This document shows, piece by piece, positions 53,726 to 62,050 of a DNA stretch of 64,000 bases (within the stretch, counting starts at the first letter, position 1; every line of letters starts with the position of its first letter). The stretch lies in assembly GCA_947489665.1 (NCBI GenBank), contig CANLEH010000004.1, forward strand, positions 62,001 through 126,000, given 5' to 3'. This stretch comes from an uncultured Roseicyclus sp. (GTDB lineage Bacteria; Pseudomonadota; Alphaproteobacteria; Rhodobacterales; Rhodobacteraceae). A program made the position numbers and the translations under genes. Below the pieces are notes generated by a model, which had not been told where the DNA came from, ran no database searches, and saw only the letters and a list, made by a program, of their open reading frames with translations.

Positions 53726-53789
53726 CCCCTCACGATACACGGCAGCGTTCAGGTTCAAAGCAACAAAGGTGTGAAGCGCGATTGGCCGC

Positions 53790-54203
53790 CTAGCCCCAAG
53801 GTTTGTAGACGACGAGGATCAGAACACCGATGGCCCCCAGAACGCTGATTTCATTGTAGACGCGCAGCCAGCGATCACTCTCGGTGAAGATGCCGTTCTT
53901 CGCGCGCAGAACGAGCCGACCGGTCCAGCCGTAATGGGCGGCCAGGGCGGCGACCACAGCGATCTTGGCATGGCTCCAGGTCGGCCAGCCCCAAAGGTGG
54001 GCAAGGTAAAGGCCAGAGAGAATCGCAATGAACCCAAGGCCCAGGGAAAAGCGGTAAATGCGGATCGTCAGGTCGCCCGTGGGGCCGAAAGAACCGGTCG
54101 CCGCATATTCGCGCTTCCAGAAAATGATGGCGCGGGGCGCGGCAAAGATGCCGGTCATCCACCCCAGAACGCACAACAGATGCAAGACCTTGACCCATTC
54201 CAT
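53790..54203 (-). CDS. HemJ-like / CopD-superfamily membrane protein
   Basis: A 137-residue protein with four membrane helices. It begins MEWVKVLHLLCVLGWMTGIF and ends YNEISVLGAIGVLILVVYKPW, close to the start and end of HemJ (coproporphyrinogen or protoporphyrinogen oxidase). The heme-associated His (LH) in helix 1 and the HAKI segment in helix 3 are kept. It differs in the middle from true HemJ, so a related CopD-superfamily protein is possible. ATG 54203 matches the HemJ N-terminus; ATG 54230 is an alternative. Confidence 0.6.
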   Translation of the reverse strand: MEWVKVLHLLCVLGWMTGIFAAPRAIIFWKREYAATGSFGPTGDLTIRIYRFSLGLGFIAILSGLYLAHLWGWPTWSHAKIAVVAALAAHYGWTGRLVLRAKNGIFTESDRWLRVYNEISVLGAIGVLILVVYKPWG

Positions 54204-54272
54204 GGCTCTGGGTTCTGAGGTCAATTCCATGCGCCTGCAAGGTGAGACGTGGCCGATAGATGAAAACCTTTG

Positions 54273-54307
54273 CCAATTTTCCAGATTGGTTATATATTTT
54301 TACCAAT
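54273..54307. promoter_or_regulatory. CCAAT/ATTGG half-site cluster upstream of glcD
   Basis: CCAAT (54273-54277), ATTGG (54285-54289) and CCAAT (54303-54307) alternate in orientation. ATTGGT and ACCAAT flank an 11-base AT tract (54285-54307), 25 bases before glcD. TGGT/ACCA half-sites are a feature of GntR/FadR-type operators, which govern glycolate and lactate genes in other bacteria. No such regulator is in the window. Confidence 0.45.
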
Positions 54308-54331
54308 TCGATTGCCTGAGGAGAGACGCCG

Positions 54332-55777
54332 ATGGAAATGCCCAAGCCCGATGCCAGTGTTCTGGCGCGTAAATCCCGCATTGTTGAGCGGCTCCAGAAG
54401 GTGCTTCCGAAGTCGGCTGTGATCCATGATGAGGCTGAGACGCTCGCCTATGAATGCGACGCCCTGACAGCGTACAAATGCCCACCGCTTGCGGCGATCC
54501 TGCCAAGCAGCACAGAAGAAGTCGCCGCAGCGCTGAAGATTTGCCACGAGGAAGGGGTACCCGTCGTGCCGCGCGGGTCTGGCACGTCGCTTGCCGGCGG
54601 GGCGCTCCCGACTGCCGACTCGGTAATTCTCGGCGTGGCCCGCATGAACCGGGTGCTGGAAACGGACTACGATAACCGCATTATTCGCGTGCAGACGGGG
54701 CGGACAAACCTGTCGGTCACCGGCGCGGTGGAGGCCGAAGACTTCTTCTATGCGCCGGATCCGTCTTCGCAGCTTGCCTGCGCGATTGCCGGCAATATCG
54801 CGATGAATTCCGGCGGCGCTCACTGCCTGAAATATGGTGTGACGACCAACAACCTTCTGGGCGTGACGATGGTCACGATGGAAGGTGAGGTGATCGAGAT
54901 CGGTGGCGCGCATCTGGATTCTGGCGGGTACGATTTGCTTGGCCTGATTTGCGGCAGCGAGGGACAGTTGGGCGTTGTGACCGAAGCCACCCTACGCATC
55001 TTGCGCAAACCGGAAGGTGCGCGCCCGGTTTTGATCGCGTTCGACTCGAACGAAGTGGCCGGGGCCTGTGTCAGTGATATCATCAAGGCGGGGGTTTTGC
55101 CCGTCGCGATTGAGTTCATGGACCGCCCTATCCTTGAAATCACCGAACGGCACGCGAAAGCGGGCTACCCGGACTGCGAAGCGCTGTTGATCGTCGAGGT
55201 CGAGGGCAGCGAGGCCGAAATTGACACGCAGCTTGGTCTGATCAAGCAGATTGCGCGGTCCCACAACCCCGTAGAATTGCGCGAAGCAGAAACGGCAGAG
55301 GAGGCTGGTCGCATCTGGCTTGGCCGCAAAAGCGCGTTTGGCGCCGTCGGGCAGGTTGCGGACTATATGTGCCTGGACGGGACCATCCCGGTCAGCGAAC
55401 TGCCGCGTGTGTTGAAGGGGATCGAGGAGATTTCCGCGAAATACGGGCTGAATGTGGGCAACGTGTTCCATGCTGGCGACGGGAATATGCATCCCCTGAT
55501 CATGTTTGACGCCAACAAGCCCGGAGACCTTGAGCTTTGCGAGCAGTGTGGAGCGGATATCCTGCGGCTTTGCGTTGAGGTGGGCGGATGCCTGACAGGT
55601 GAGCATGGTGTCGGGATCGAAAAGCGCGATCTGATGGGCGCGCAGTTCACGGACGCGGATATGGAGGCGCAGATGCGGGTGAAGGATGTCTTTGACCCGG
55701 CCTGGTTGCTGAACCCCGCCAAGGTCTTTCCGCTGGACGTGTCGCAAGCGCGCCGAGAGAAGGATTTCGCCGCCTGA
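54332..55777 (+). CDS. glcD: Glycolate oxidase FAD subunit GlcD
   Basis: A 481-residue FAD-linked oxidase. The PCMH FAD-binding part has VVPRGSGTSLAGGALP and YAPDPSSQLACAIAGNIAMNSGG, and the C-terminal catalytic domain has NVFHAGDGNMHPLI and GCLTGEHGVGIEKRD. It oxidises glycolate to glyoxylate at the membrane together with GlcE and GlcF. AGGAG lies seven bases before the ATG. The order D-E-F is standard, and in marine bacteria this allows growth on phytoplankton glycolate. Confidence 0.93.
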   Translation: MEMPKPDASVLARKSRIVERLQKVLPKSAVIHDEAETLAYECDALTAYKCPPLAAILPSSTEEVAAALKICHEEGVPVVPRGSGTSLAGGALPTADSVILGVARMNRVLETDYDNRIIRVQTGRTNLSVTGAVEAEDFFYAPDPSSQLACAIAGNIAMNSGGAHCLKYGVTTNNLLGVTMVTMEGEVIEIGGAHLDSGGYDLLGLICGSEGQLGVVTEATLRILRKPEGARPVLIAFDSNEVAGACVSDIIKAGVLPVAIEFMDRPILEITERHAKAGYPDCEALLIVEVEGSEAEIDTQLGLIKQIARSHNPVELREAETAEEAGRIWLGRKSAFGAVGQVADYMCLDGTIPVSELPRVLKGIEEISAKYGLNVGNVFHAGDGNMHPLIMFDANKPGDLELCEQCGADILRLCVEVGGCLTGEHGVGIEKRDLMGAQFTDADMEAQMRVKDVFDPAWLLNPAKVFPLDVSQARREKDFAA

Positions 55778-55791
55778 CGGCGTCGACCAAT

Positions 55792-55850
55792 GCGAGGGGG
55801 TTTCACCCCCTCGCGCTCCCCCAGCATATTTCTGGAACAAAGAAGGACGG
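55792..55850 (+). repeat. Rhodobacterales-type intergenic hairpin element between glcD and glcE
   Basis: A perfect hairpin GCGAGGGGG-TTTCA-CCCCCTCGC (55792-55814) is followed by CTCCCCCAGCATATTTCTGG and AACAAAGAAGGACGG just before glcE. A G-rich stem with a TTTCA loop followed by an xATATTT(C/T)TGGAA.AAAGAAG tail is, as I remember, a recurrent intergenic element of roseobacters. It carries the glcE ribosome site. Only one copy was noticed in this window. Confidence 0.5.
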
Positions 55851-55852
55851 GC

Positions 55853-57052
55853 ATGATGTTGAGCCCCGCGAATGAGGCCGAACTGGCCAATATGGTGGCG
55901 GATGCCAAAGGCCCGCTTCGCGTGGTGGGCGGTGGGACGCGATCCATCGGGACTGCCGCCCCGGGAGAAGTCTTGTCCATGGCCGGTATGGCGGGCGTTG
56001 AGCTGTACGAGCCTGGTGCGTTGACGCTGGTTGCGCGCGCCGGGACGCCACTGGCTGAGATCGAGGCGCTGCTGGCGGGTGAAGGACAGATGCTGCCGTT
56101 TGAGCCGCCGCATATAGGTGCTCTTTTGGGGCGCGATGGGACCTCGACCATTGGCGGCGTTGTGGCGGCCAATGCATCCGGCCCTCGGCGGCTACAGGCG
56201 GGGGCGTGTCGCGACTCGCTCATTGGGGTGCGGTTCGTGGATGGCGCAGGCGCCGTGATCAAGAACGGTGGGCGCGTGATGAAGAACGTCACAGGCTACG
56301 ATCTGGTGAAGCTGATGGCGGGCTCCTGGGGCACCTTGGGTGTGATGAGCGAGGTTGCCTTCAAAGTGTTGCCGAAGCTGAACGGGGCGACGATTGCGGT
56401 TGAGGTGAATTCCGCCTCTGCCGCGCTCGATGTGATGACGAAGGCCATGACCTCTCCGTTCGATGTGAACGGGGCGGCCTATGTGCCGGGCGAAGCTGCG
56501 TACATCCGGGTTGAGGGACTGGAAGGATCAGTCGACTACCGCGTGAAGCAACTCACAGCTCTGATCGGCGGTGATACCACAGTGATTGATGACCCCGAAG
56601 CCTCCGCCGCGCTGTGGGCGCGCCTGCGCGATGTGACGGACTTTGCCGAGGGGTCTGCCGCGGTTTGGCGCATTTCGATGAAGGCGTCGGACATGGTTGA
56701 GACATTTCTGGCGGGTGCCAGCCAGTCAGTTCGCTTTGACTATCGGCTCGACTGGGCCGGGGGGCTGGCCTGGGTGAACCTGACCCACGACGGAGCCGTT
56801 GAAGCCGCGCAGGCGTTGGCGACAGGTGAGAGGAGCGCAGAGGCTGGCATCATCGCGTTCCACAATTCGCTTCAACAAATGTGCAGCACGATGACCGGTG
56901 GCCATGCGAGCTTGTTCAAGGCGCCCGATGCCGTTCTGAGCCAAGTCAACGCGTTCCAACCGGAGGCCCCAGGTGTCGCCCGATTGTCGGCGGGGCTGCG
57001 GGCGAAGTTCGATCCACGCGGCATACTGAATACTGGATTGATGGGGGGCTGA
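55853..57052 (+). CDS. glcE: Glycolate oxidase FAD-binding subunit GlcE
   Basis: A 399-residue FAD-binding protein. LRVVGGGTRSIG and FEPPHIGALLGRDGTSTIGGVVAANASGPRR form the PCMH flavin site, and MKNVTGYDLVKLMAGSWGTLG is typical of GlcE. The start ATG 55853 (a second ATG follows at once) has AGAAGGACGG upstream; the frame before it belongs to the hairpin element. It lies four bases before glcF. It works with GlcD and GlcF in the membrane glycolate oxidase. Confidence 0.9.
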   Translation: MMLSPANEAELANMVADAKGPLRVVGGGTRSIGTAAPGEVLSMAGMAGVELYEPGALTLVARAGTPLAEIEALLAGEGQMLPFEPPHIGALLGRDGTSTIGGVVAANASGPRRLQAGACRDSLIGVRFVDGAGAVIKNGGRVMKNVTGYDLVKLMAGSWGTLGVMSEVAFKVLPKLNGATIAVEVNSASAALDVMTKAMTSPFDVNGAAYVPGEAAYIRVEGLEGSVDYRVKQLTALIGGDTTVIDDPEASAALWARLRDVTDFAEGSAAVWRISMKASDMVETFLAGASQSVRFDYRLDWAGGLAWVNLTHDGAVEAAQALATGERSAEAGIIAFHNSLQQMCSTMTGGHASLFKAPDAVLSQVNAFQPEAPGVARLSAGLRAKFDPRGILNTGLMGG

Positions 57053-57056
57053 AACG

Positions 57057-58385
57057 ATGCAGACGACTTTCACACCGGAGCAGCTGAAAGATGCCGCTAC
57101 GGCGCGGTCCAATGAGATCCTCCGGACCTGCGTGCATTGCGGGTTCTGCACAGCCACTTGCCCGACCTATCAGGTTCTGGGCGATGAGTTGGACAGTCCG
57201 CGCGGGCGCATCTACCTGATCAAGGACATGCTGGAGAATGGGCGTCCGGCGGATGAGAAGACCGTCAAGCATATCGACCGATGCCTGTCGTGCCTCGCCT
57301 GTATGACAACCTGCCCGTCCGGCGTGCATTACATGCACCTCGTGGATCACGCGAGGGAGTATATCGAGCAGACCTACAAGCGGCCGTTCTTTGAGCGAGT
57401 CCTGCGTTGGACCCTAGCGCAAATCCTGCCTTACCCGACGCGGTTTCGTCTGGCGCTTCTGGGGGCGAAGATTGGCAAGCCGTTCGCCTGGATGATGCCG
57501 GACGCGCGGCTGCGCGCGATGCTTGAGATGGCGCCAAAATACATCCCGCCCGTCAGCCGGAACGACGACCCGCAGGTCTTTCCCGTGGCCGAGCGGAAAA
57601 TGCGCGTCGCCTTGATGACAGGGTGCGCTCAGAAAGCCCTGAATACCGACATCAATGATGCCACGATCCGCCTGTTGACCCGATTGGGCGCCGAGGTCGT
57701 TGTGGCCGAGGGCGCGGGGTGCTGTGGGGCGCTGACCCATCACATGGGAAAAACGCAGGAAAGCCACGCGACAGCTGCCAAGAACATCCGCGCCTGGGCG
57801 GATGAAATGAAAGGGCAGGGACTGGATGCAATTGTGATCAATACCTCCGGATGCGGCACGACCGTGAAGGATTACGGGCACATGTTCCGCGAAGATGCTG
57901 GCCTGGCAGAAGACGCGGCAGCGGTTGCGTCCATTGCGAAGGATGTCAGTGAAGTCTTGATGGAGTTGCTGCCCGAGAGCGCCGTTACGCAAAGCGGGGA
58001 AGGGGTTCGCGTCGCGTACCATGCGGCCTGTTCGCTGCAGCATGGCCAACAGATCAAGACGTTCCCAAAGGATCTGCTGAAGCGCGCCGGGTTTAAGGTT
58101 ATGGAGCCTGCCGACAGCCACCTGTGTTGTGGAAGTGCCGGCACTTACAATCTGATGCAGCCAGAAATCTCGAAACAGCTTCAGGCCCGCAAAGTTGAGA
58201 CGTTGGAGGCTACGAGGCCCGACATCATAGCTGCAGGGAATATCGGATGCATGATGCAGATTGGGTCTGCATCGGAGATCCCAATCGTCCATACGGTCGA
58301 ACTTTTGGATTGGGCCACCGGCGGTCCGCGGCCCGCAGCACTCGATCGTGGCCGGGAAGACCCTGCGGTTCCGATGTTGCGCTAG
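57057..58385 (+). CDS. glcF: Glycolate oxidase iron-sulfur subunit GlcF
   Basis: A 442-residue protein with two 4Fe-4S ferredoxin-type clusters, CVHCGFCTATCPTYQ (~22) and CLSCLACMTTCPSG (~80). Two CCG-type cysteine-rich domains follow (EGAGCCGALTHHMG and HLCCGSAGTYN). It passes electrons from GlcD/E to the respiratory chain. It ends the glcDEF operon; a monocistronic protease gene follows. Confidence 0.93.
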   Translation: MQTTFTPEQLKDAATARSNEILRTCVHCGFCTATCPTYQVLGDELDSPRGRIYLIKDMLENGRPADEKTVKHIDRCLSCLACMTTCPSGVHYMHLVDHAREYIEQTYKRPFFERVLRWTLAQILPYPTRFRLALLGAKIGKPFAWMMPDARLRAMLEMAPKYIPPVSRNDDPQVFPVAERKMRVALMTGCAQKALNTDINDATIRLLTRLGAEVVVAEGAGCCGALTHHMGKTQESHATAAKNIRAWADEMKGQGLDAIVINTSGCGTTVKDYGHMFREDAGLAEDAAAVASIAKDVSEVLMELLPESAVTQSGEGVRVAYHAACSLQHGQQIKTFPKDLLKRAGFKVMEPADSHLCCGSAGTYNLMQPEISKQLQARKVETLEATRPDIIAAGNIGCMMQIGSASEIPIVHTVELLDWATGGPRPAALDRGREDPAVPMLR

Positions 58386-58458
58386 CGCCTGGCGGCAGTC
58401 ATATTTTCGCCCCGGTTAACGGTTAGCTCCGGCCGAAGTGTTATTTCGGAGTTTGCCA

Positions 58459-59307
58459 ATGCACCGCGTGTACTTTGCCCTTGTCGCGTGTCTTCTAGCG
58501 ATCCCGCTTTCGGCGCAGGTTCTGCCGCAAGTGCGGCCAGGCGACGGGGAAAGTGGACTGCGTGACATGGCAAGTGCGACAGAGGCTCGCCAATGGCGCG
58601 CCGTTGGACGGCTCGATACCGGTGTCTCTTTCTGCTCGGCCACTCTGATTGCGCCGGATCTTGTTCTGACGGCGGCGCATTGCGTGTATCATCCCGAAAC
58701 GCACGCGCCGATTGATGCCGAAAATCTCACTTTCCTTGCCGGATTGAGGAATGGGCGCGCGGAATCCATCCGCCAGGTGCGCCGCACCGTTGTCATGCCC
58801 GGCTACCGCCATGAGCGTGGACCAGAACTCGAGATGATTGGGCGCGATCTGGCCCTGCTGGAATTGCGCCAGCCCATCTCACCGGCGACGATTCCACATA
58901 TCGGTGCCGCAGAAACGCGTGTCCCCGACGGAGCCGTGACCGTCGTGTCGTATGGCGAGGATCGCGCGGCTTACGCATCCATCGAGGAAGGGTGCGAGGT
59001 TTTGGCCCGGCAAGGTTCGGTGCGGTCGCTTAGTTGCGAGGTTGCGCAAGGAACGTCGGGTGCGCCCGTCCTTTACGTGAACCAAGGACGCGCACAAGTC
59101 ATTGCCGTCATGTCAGCGAGCGGACAGGCGGATGGGGAAGACATCTCCCTCGCCGTGATGCTGGACGGCCAGCTTGAAACTCTGATGGATCAGATGAACG
59201 CCGCCGGACCGGCGGCAACCTTCACAACATTTGGCGGATCGACCAGCTTTGTCTCACCCTCAAACGACACCCGCGACGGGATTGGCGCTCGTTTTGTGAG
59301 ACCGTAA
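58459..59307 (+). CDS. Secreted trypsin-like serine protease
   Basis: A 282-residue protein with a signal peptide (MHRVYFALVACLLAIPLSAQ) and an S1 chymotrypsin-fold domain. The triad is visible: His in LVLTAAHCV, Asp in GRDLALLEL, and Ser in EVAQGTSGAPVLY. Cys pairs around the His and Ser loops suggest disulfides. A C-terminal tail of ~50 residues follows the protease core. I use ATG 58459 with CGGAG seven bases upstream. It may be periplasmic or secreted; the substrate is unknown. Confidence 0.85.
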   Translation: MHRVYFALVACLLAIPLSAQVLPQVRPGDGESGLRDMASATEARQWRAVGRLDTGVSFCSATLIAPDLVLTAAHCVYHPETHAPIDAENLTFLAGLRNGRAESIRQVRRTVVMPGYRHERGPELEMIGRDLALLELRQPISPATIPHIGAAETRVPDGAVTVVSYGEDRAAYASIEEGCEVLARQGSVRSLSCEVAQGTSGAPVLYVNQGRAQVIAVMSASGQADGEDISLAVMLDGQLETLMDQMNAAGPAATFTTFGGSTSFVSPSNDTRDGIGARFVRP

Positions 59308-59315
59308 TTCGGGGG

Positions 59316-59344
59316 CTTGAAAGCCCCAAATTCGCTTCCCACAT
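59316..59344 (+). promoter_or_regulatory. Sigma-32 (RpoH)-like promoter before hsp20
   Basis: CTTGAA (59316-59321) and CCACAT (59339-59344) are spaced by 17 bases, close to the heat-shock consensus CTTGAA-N17-CCCCAT. It would start transcription about 100 bases before the Hsp20 gene. The -35 lies inside a GGGGCTT/AAGCCCC dyad (59312-59327) that follows the protease gene. Confidence 0.55.
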
Positions 59345-59425
59345 TTGCATAGTCGGTGCCGCTGAGCGGGCCGGCATTCATCGCAAACGGGCCTGCGCCT
59401 TAGAACAGGGCAGCCCATCCATATC

Positions 59426-59448
59426 GTTGTCGCTCAATGGAGGATAAC
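59426..59448 (+). promoter_or_regulatory. ROSE-like RNA thermometer hairpin covering the hsp20 ribosome site
   Basis: GUUGUC-(G)-CUC pairs with GAG-GAUAAC around an AAUG loop, nine pairs with a single bulged G at 59432. The 3' arm contains the Shine-Dalgarno GGAGG, and the 5' arm contains UCGCU, matching the U(U/C)GCU motif of ROSE elements, where a bulged G opposes the ribosome site. A second imperfect stem is possible upstream (GGGCCTGC … GCAGCCC). The AUG is three bases after the hairpin, at 59451. Confidence 0.7.
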
Positions 59449-59450
59449 CC

Positions 59451-59915
59451 ATGCGCACTTATGATTTTTCACCGCTTTACCGTGCAACCGTTGGCTTTGA
59501 TCGTGTCGCAGACATGCTCGACCGTGTGCTGACGCAGGATGCCGGAGGCAATTCCTACCCGCCGTACAACATCGAAAAGACCGATGAGAATGCGTATCGC
59601 ATCTCGGTTGCCGTTGCGGGATTTTCTGAGGCCGATCTGAGCGTCGAGCAGCGCGAGCATCAGCTTGTGATCGCCGCGAAAAAAGACAAAGACGAGGCCG
59701 AGCAGCGCACCTATCTGCACCGTGGCATTGCGACCCGCGCGTTTGAGAAGCGCTTCCAGCTTGCGGATCATGTCCGTGTGACAGGCGCTGTTGCGGACAA
59801 CGGCATGCTTCATATCGATCTGGTACGCGAGGTGCCTGAGGCCCTTAAGCCGCGCCGTATCGAGATTGGAACCAGCGGTGCCAAAGCAATCGAGGCTGAC
59901 ACCGTCGAAGCGTGA
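59451..59915 (+). CDS. Hsp20/alpha-crystallin family small heat-shock protein
   Basis: A 154-residue IbpA-like small heat-shock protein. It begins MRTYDFSPLYRATVGFDRV as in class A proteobacterial Hsp20s. The alpha-crystallin domain (~40-130) includes YRISVAVAGF and the late GVADNGMLHIDLVREVPE-like strand, followed by a short tail with P-E-A-L-K-P-R-R-I-E-I for the IxI-type anchor. It is an ATP-independent holdase. Control is by a probable RpoH promoter and a ROSE-like thermometer in the leader, and it ends in a strong terminator. Confidence 0.92.
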   Translation: MRTYDFSPLYRATVGFDRVADMLDRVLTQDAGGNSYPPYNIEKTDENAYRISVAVAGFSEADLSVEQREHQLVIAAKKDKDEAEQRTYLHRGIATRAFEKRFQLADHVRVTGAVADNGMLHIDLVREVPEALKPRRIEIGTSGAKAIEADTVEA

Positions 59916-59939
59916 TTGCTCCTGACATCGCTTTGCTTT

Positions 59940-59966
59940 GGGCGGCCCGCTTTGGGCCGCCCTTTT
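59940..59966. terminator. Strong rho-independent terminator
   Basis: GGGCGGCCC-GCTTT-GGGCCGCCC is a perfect 9-bp stem followed by TTTT on the plus strand. It ends the hsp20 transcript and sits just five bases past the convergent Hint-protein gene, so it may serve both. Confidence 0.85.
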
Positions 59967-59970
59967 CGTA

Positions 59971-60930
59971 TCATGCCCTGCGCAGCCGTCTAGGCCGCAC
60001 CCCTTTGTCTTCAATGCGTCGTGCGGGCTTCATGTTGCGACAGTGATCCATCAACCTGCGCGCAGCCGCCCCTTGCCGTTCGAGGCTGCGAGAGGTCACC
60101 AGCAAGGATTCGACCCAGCATCCCGCGGCCTGAATGATCGAGTGGCGTTCCATCACAATATTCAAGTAATGCGCCGACTTCTTGCCCCGCATCCGTCGAA
60201 TACCGTTGCGCCCAATGAGCTCTACGGCAGGGACGAGAACTTCGCGGCCCGTCTTTGGATAGACCTGCAGAATTCTTTGCTGTGGGGACGTAATAAGGTC
60301 GGTCTTTGGCATATCTCGACCCAATGCCCCCTTTGGGATCAGGATCGGTTTTGCCGGGTCATCGCGATGTTTGAATTTTATCCGCTCGAACGTAACGATC
60401 CGGATGGCCTGCCAGCCATGATCCTTGGTCCAGATAATGTCATCGGGCCGTAGCGCCTCGATCGTAATTTCTCCGCGTTCAGTCTGGATCAGCGTACCTT
60501 CCATCAGGCAGACGGGTCCTGCCGAATAGACAAAATCCGAACTTGAGAGCGACGCATTGGAAACGCCCTGCAAAGTGACGCTATCGCCGTTGTCAAACGT
60601 GATGACCGTGTTTCCACCATCTTCCGTCATGCGCGCCAACACGTCGGAGTATGAGGTCATCTCCGTCATAACGAAGGCGATATTGTTTTTGCCGGGCGCG
60701 AAATCAGCGATGACGTCTGTGCCATGGCCGTCGCGAATAACCACGGTGTCGTCTCCGTCGCCCTCACCACTTTCACCACCCCTCAGGGCCTCCGTGACCT
60801 CAGCAGCTTCGGCCGTATCGGCATCTTCACCGCCATCAACGGTGCTGTCCCCAGCGACAGCATCTAACTTGTCTTGATCTGCATCGCCGCGACGTGTGTC
60901 GTCGCCACCTGTGCCATTGATCGTGGCCAT
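59971..60930 (-). CDS. RTX-like protein with C-terminal Hint (hedgehog/intein-type) domain
   Basis: A 319-residue acidic protein. The N-terminal half (~1-140) resembles a degenerate RTX/calcium-binding segment (GTDVIADFAPGKNNIAFV, FDNGDSVTLQGVSNASLSSSDFVY). The C-terminal part (~144-300) is a Hint_2-type domain beginning VCLMEGTLIQTERGEITIEAL, with Cys as the expected splice-type nucleophile, and HSIIQAAGCWVESLL near its end. Such proteins are common in Rhodobacterales and are probably exported by type I secretion without a cleaved signal. Autoprocessing is possible but not shown. Confidence 0.82.
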   Translation of the reverse strand: MATINGTGGDDTRRGDADQDKLDAVAGDSTVDGGEDADTAEAAEVTEALRGGESGEGDGDDTVVIRDGHGTDVIADFAPGKNNIAFVMTEMTSYSDVLARMTEDGGNTVITFDNGDSVTLQGVSNASLSSSDFVYSAGPVCLMEGTLIQTERGEITIEALRPDDIIWTKDHGWQAIRIVTFERIKFKHRDDPAKPILIPKGALGRDMPKTDLITSPQQRILQVYPKTGREVLVPAVELIGRNGIRRMRGKKSAHYLNIVMERHSIIQAAGCWVESLLVTSRSLERQGAAARRLMDHCRNMKPARRIEDKGVRPRRLRRA

Positions 60931-61028
60931 GACGCAGCCTCTTCTCGCATTGGAAATACGAGCGGAAGCTCCCGCAATCTGAATAAATTGCGGTAAAGGA
61001 TGAAATCTAAAGTGCCCTTAATTTTAGT

Positions 61029-61907
61029 CTAAAACCACTGACCTGGCTCCATGAGCCCCAGCTCCATCAACTGCATCGACGACCAGTGGAATTGGGTCGA
61101 TTTATGCCAGCGGAAATCACTGATGTCGTGGCGCGATCCAGGGTTGGTCCGCAATGCCTTGGCGACCCGAAACGAACAGATCGACGCCGTGAGCGAATGG
61201 TGCCAGGGGCAGGCATAGGTGTTCATTTCTTCGTCGGACAGCGTATGGTTTTCACGTAGTTTCAGACCCGGTTTGGCCTGAAACAGACCGGTCCGATCAA
61301 TTTTGCGCTTTGGTTTTGCGACATGCTCTTCGAACCGCCAGCGCAGGCCGCCGTAAAAGTTGAGCTGCCGTTCCATGACATCGTCGCCATCCACACCACC
61401 CTTGCGCGTGTCTGCGTAGTAGCCCGAGCTGTCAAGAAGTGCGCCATCGAGGTCGACGGCGTTTGGATGGGCCGTCAGATCGCCTGCGTAAAGATCAATG
61501 ACGTAGGTCAGGACAGCTTCGCGACGTTCCTCCATGACCCATGTCACCAACTCGCCCACCGTCCGGTCTTCGCAGAAGGGGAAGAAAAGGTATTCGCCGT
61601 TGTAGCAATAATGGATCCACTGACCGGGCACCTTTTCGATGAGGGCGTTTACCACGTCTTCCGTTGCCCCCGGCTTGCGCGACGGGTGCCGGATCACATG
61701 TTGCATGCTTTTCGAGTCTGACGGGGCGTCGGGCACGGTAAGTTCGTCGGGCGCAACGATCAGGATTGCGCCAAAGCCGAGCGATTGCAGATGATCGAGT
61801 GAGCTCTGAAACTCCACCCGGTCTTCAACGATCAACACGGCATACGGACCCTTCCCCAGGGAAGAGGCCGCAGCACCCTTGAAGTCGTTCAGGCTCGAAA
61901 ATTCCAT
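61029..61907 (-). CDS. Conserved hypothetical protein, possible glycosyltransferase-like
   Basis: A 292-residue soluble protein. The segment QWIHYCYNGEYLFFPFCEDRT and the surrounding alpha/beta pattern (YAVLIVEDRVEFQSSLDHL at the N-terminus) are reminiscent of a nucleotide-diphospho-sugar fold. I do not see a clear DxD motif, so I assign no function. Its C-terminal part contains NTYACPWHHSLT and the end FHWSSMQLMEL. It is divergent from miaB with a 140-base gap. Confidence 0.6.
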   Translation of the reverse strand: MEFSSLNDFKGAAASSLGKGPYAVLIVEDRVEFQSSLDHLQSLGFGAILIVAPDELTVPDAPSDSKSMQHVIRHPSRKPGATEDVVNALIEKVPGQWIHYCYNGEYLFFPFCEDRTVGELVTWVMEERREAVLTYVIDLYAGDLTAHPNAVDLDGALLDSSGYYADTRKGGVDGDDVMERQLNFYGGLRWRFEEHVAKPKRKIDRTGLFQAKPGLKLRENHTLSDEEMNTYACPWHHSLTASICSFRVAKALRTNPGSRHDISDFRWHKSTQFHWSSMQLMELGLMEPGQWF

Positions 61908-62050
61908 TTGGTGTCTGCTCGCACTGTCTTTTCCTCAAAATGCCTGCCTCGTGCATCATTTGCAATTGAAGCGTTGGTTGATGCGGGGGCAGGCTCACGA
62001 TACATGGGCGCGATTGAGTTTTTCTTACACCTCGGGGTGGCGCACTGCTT

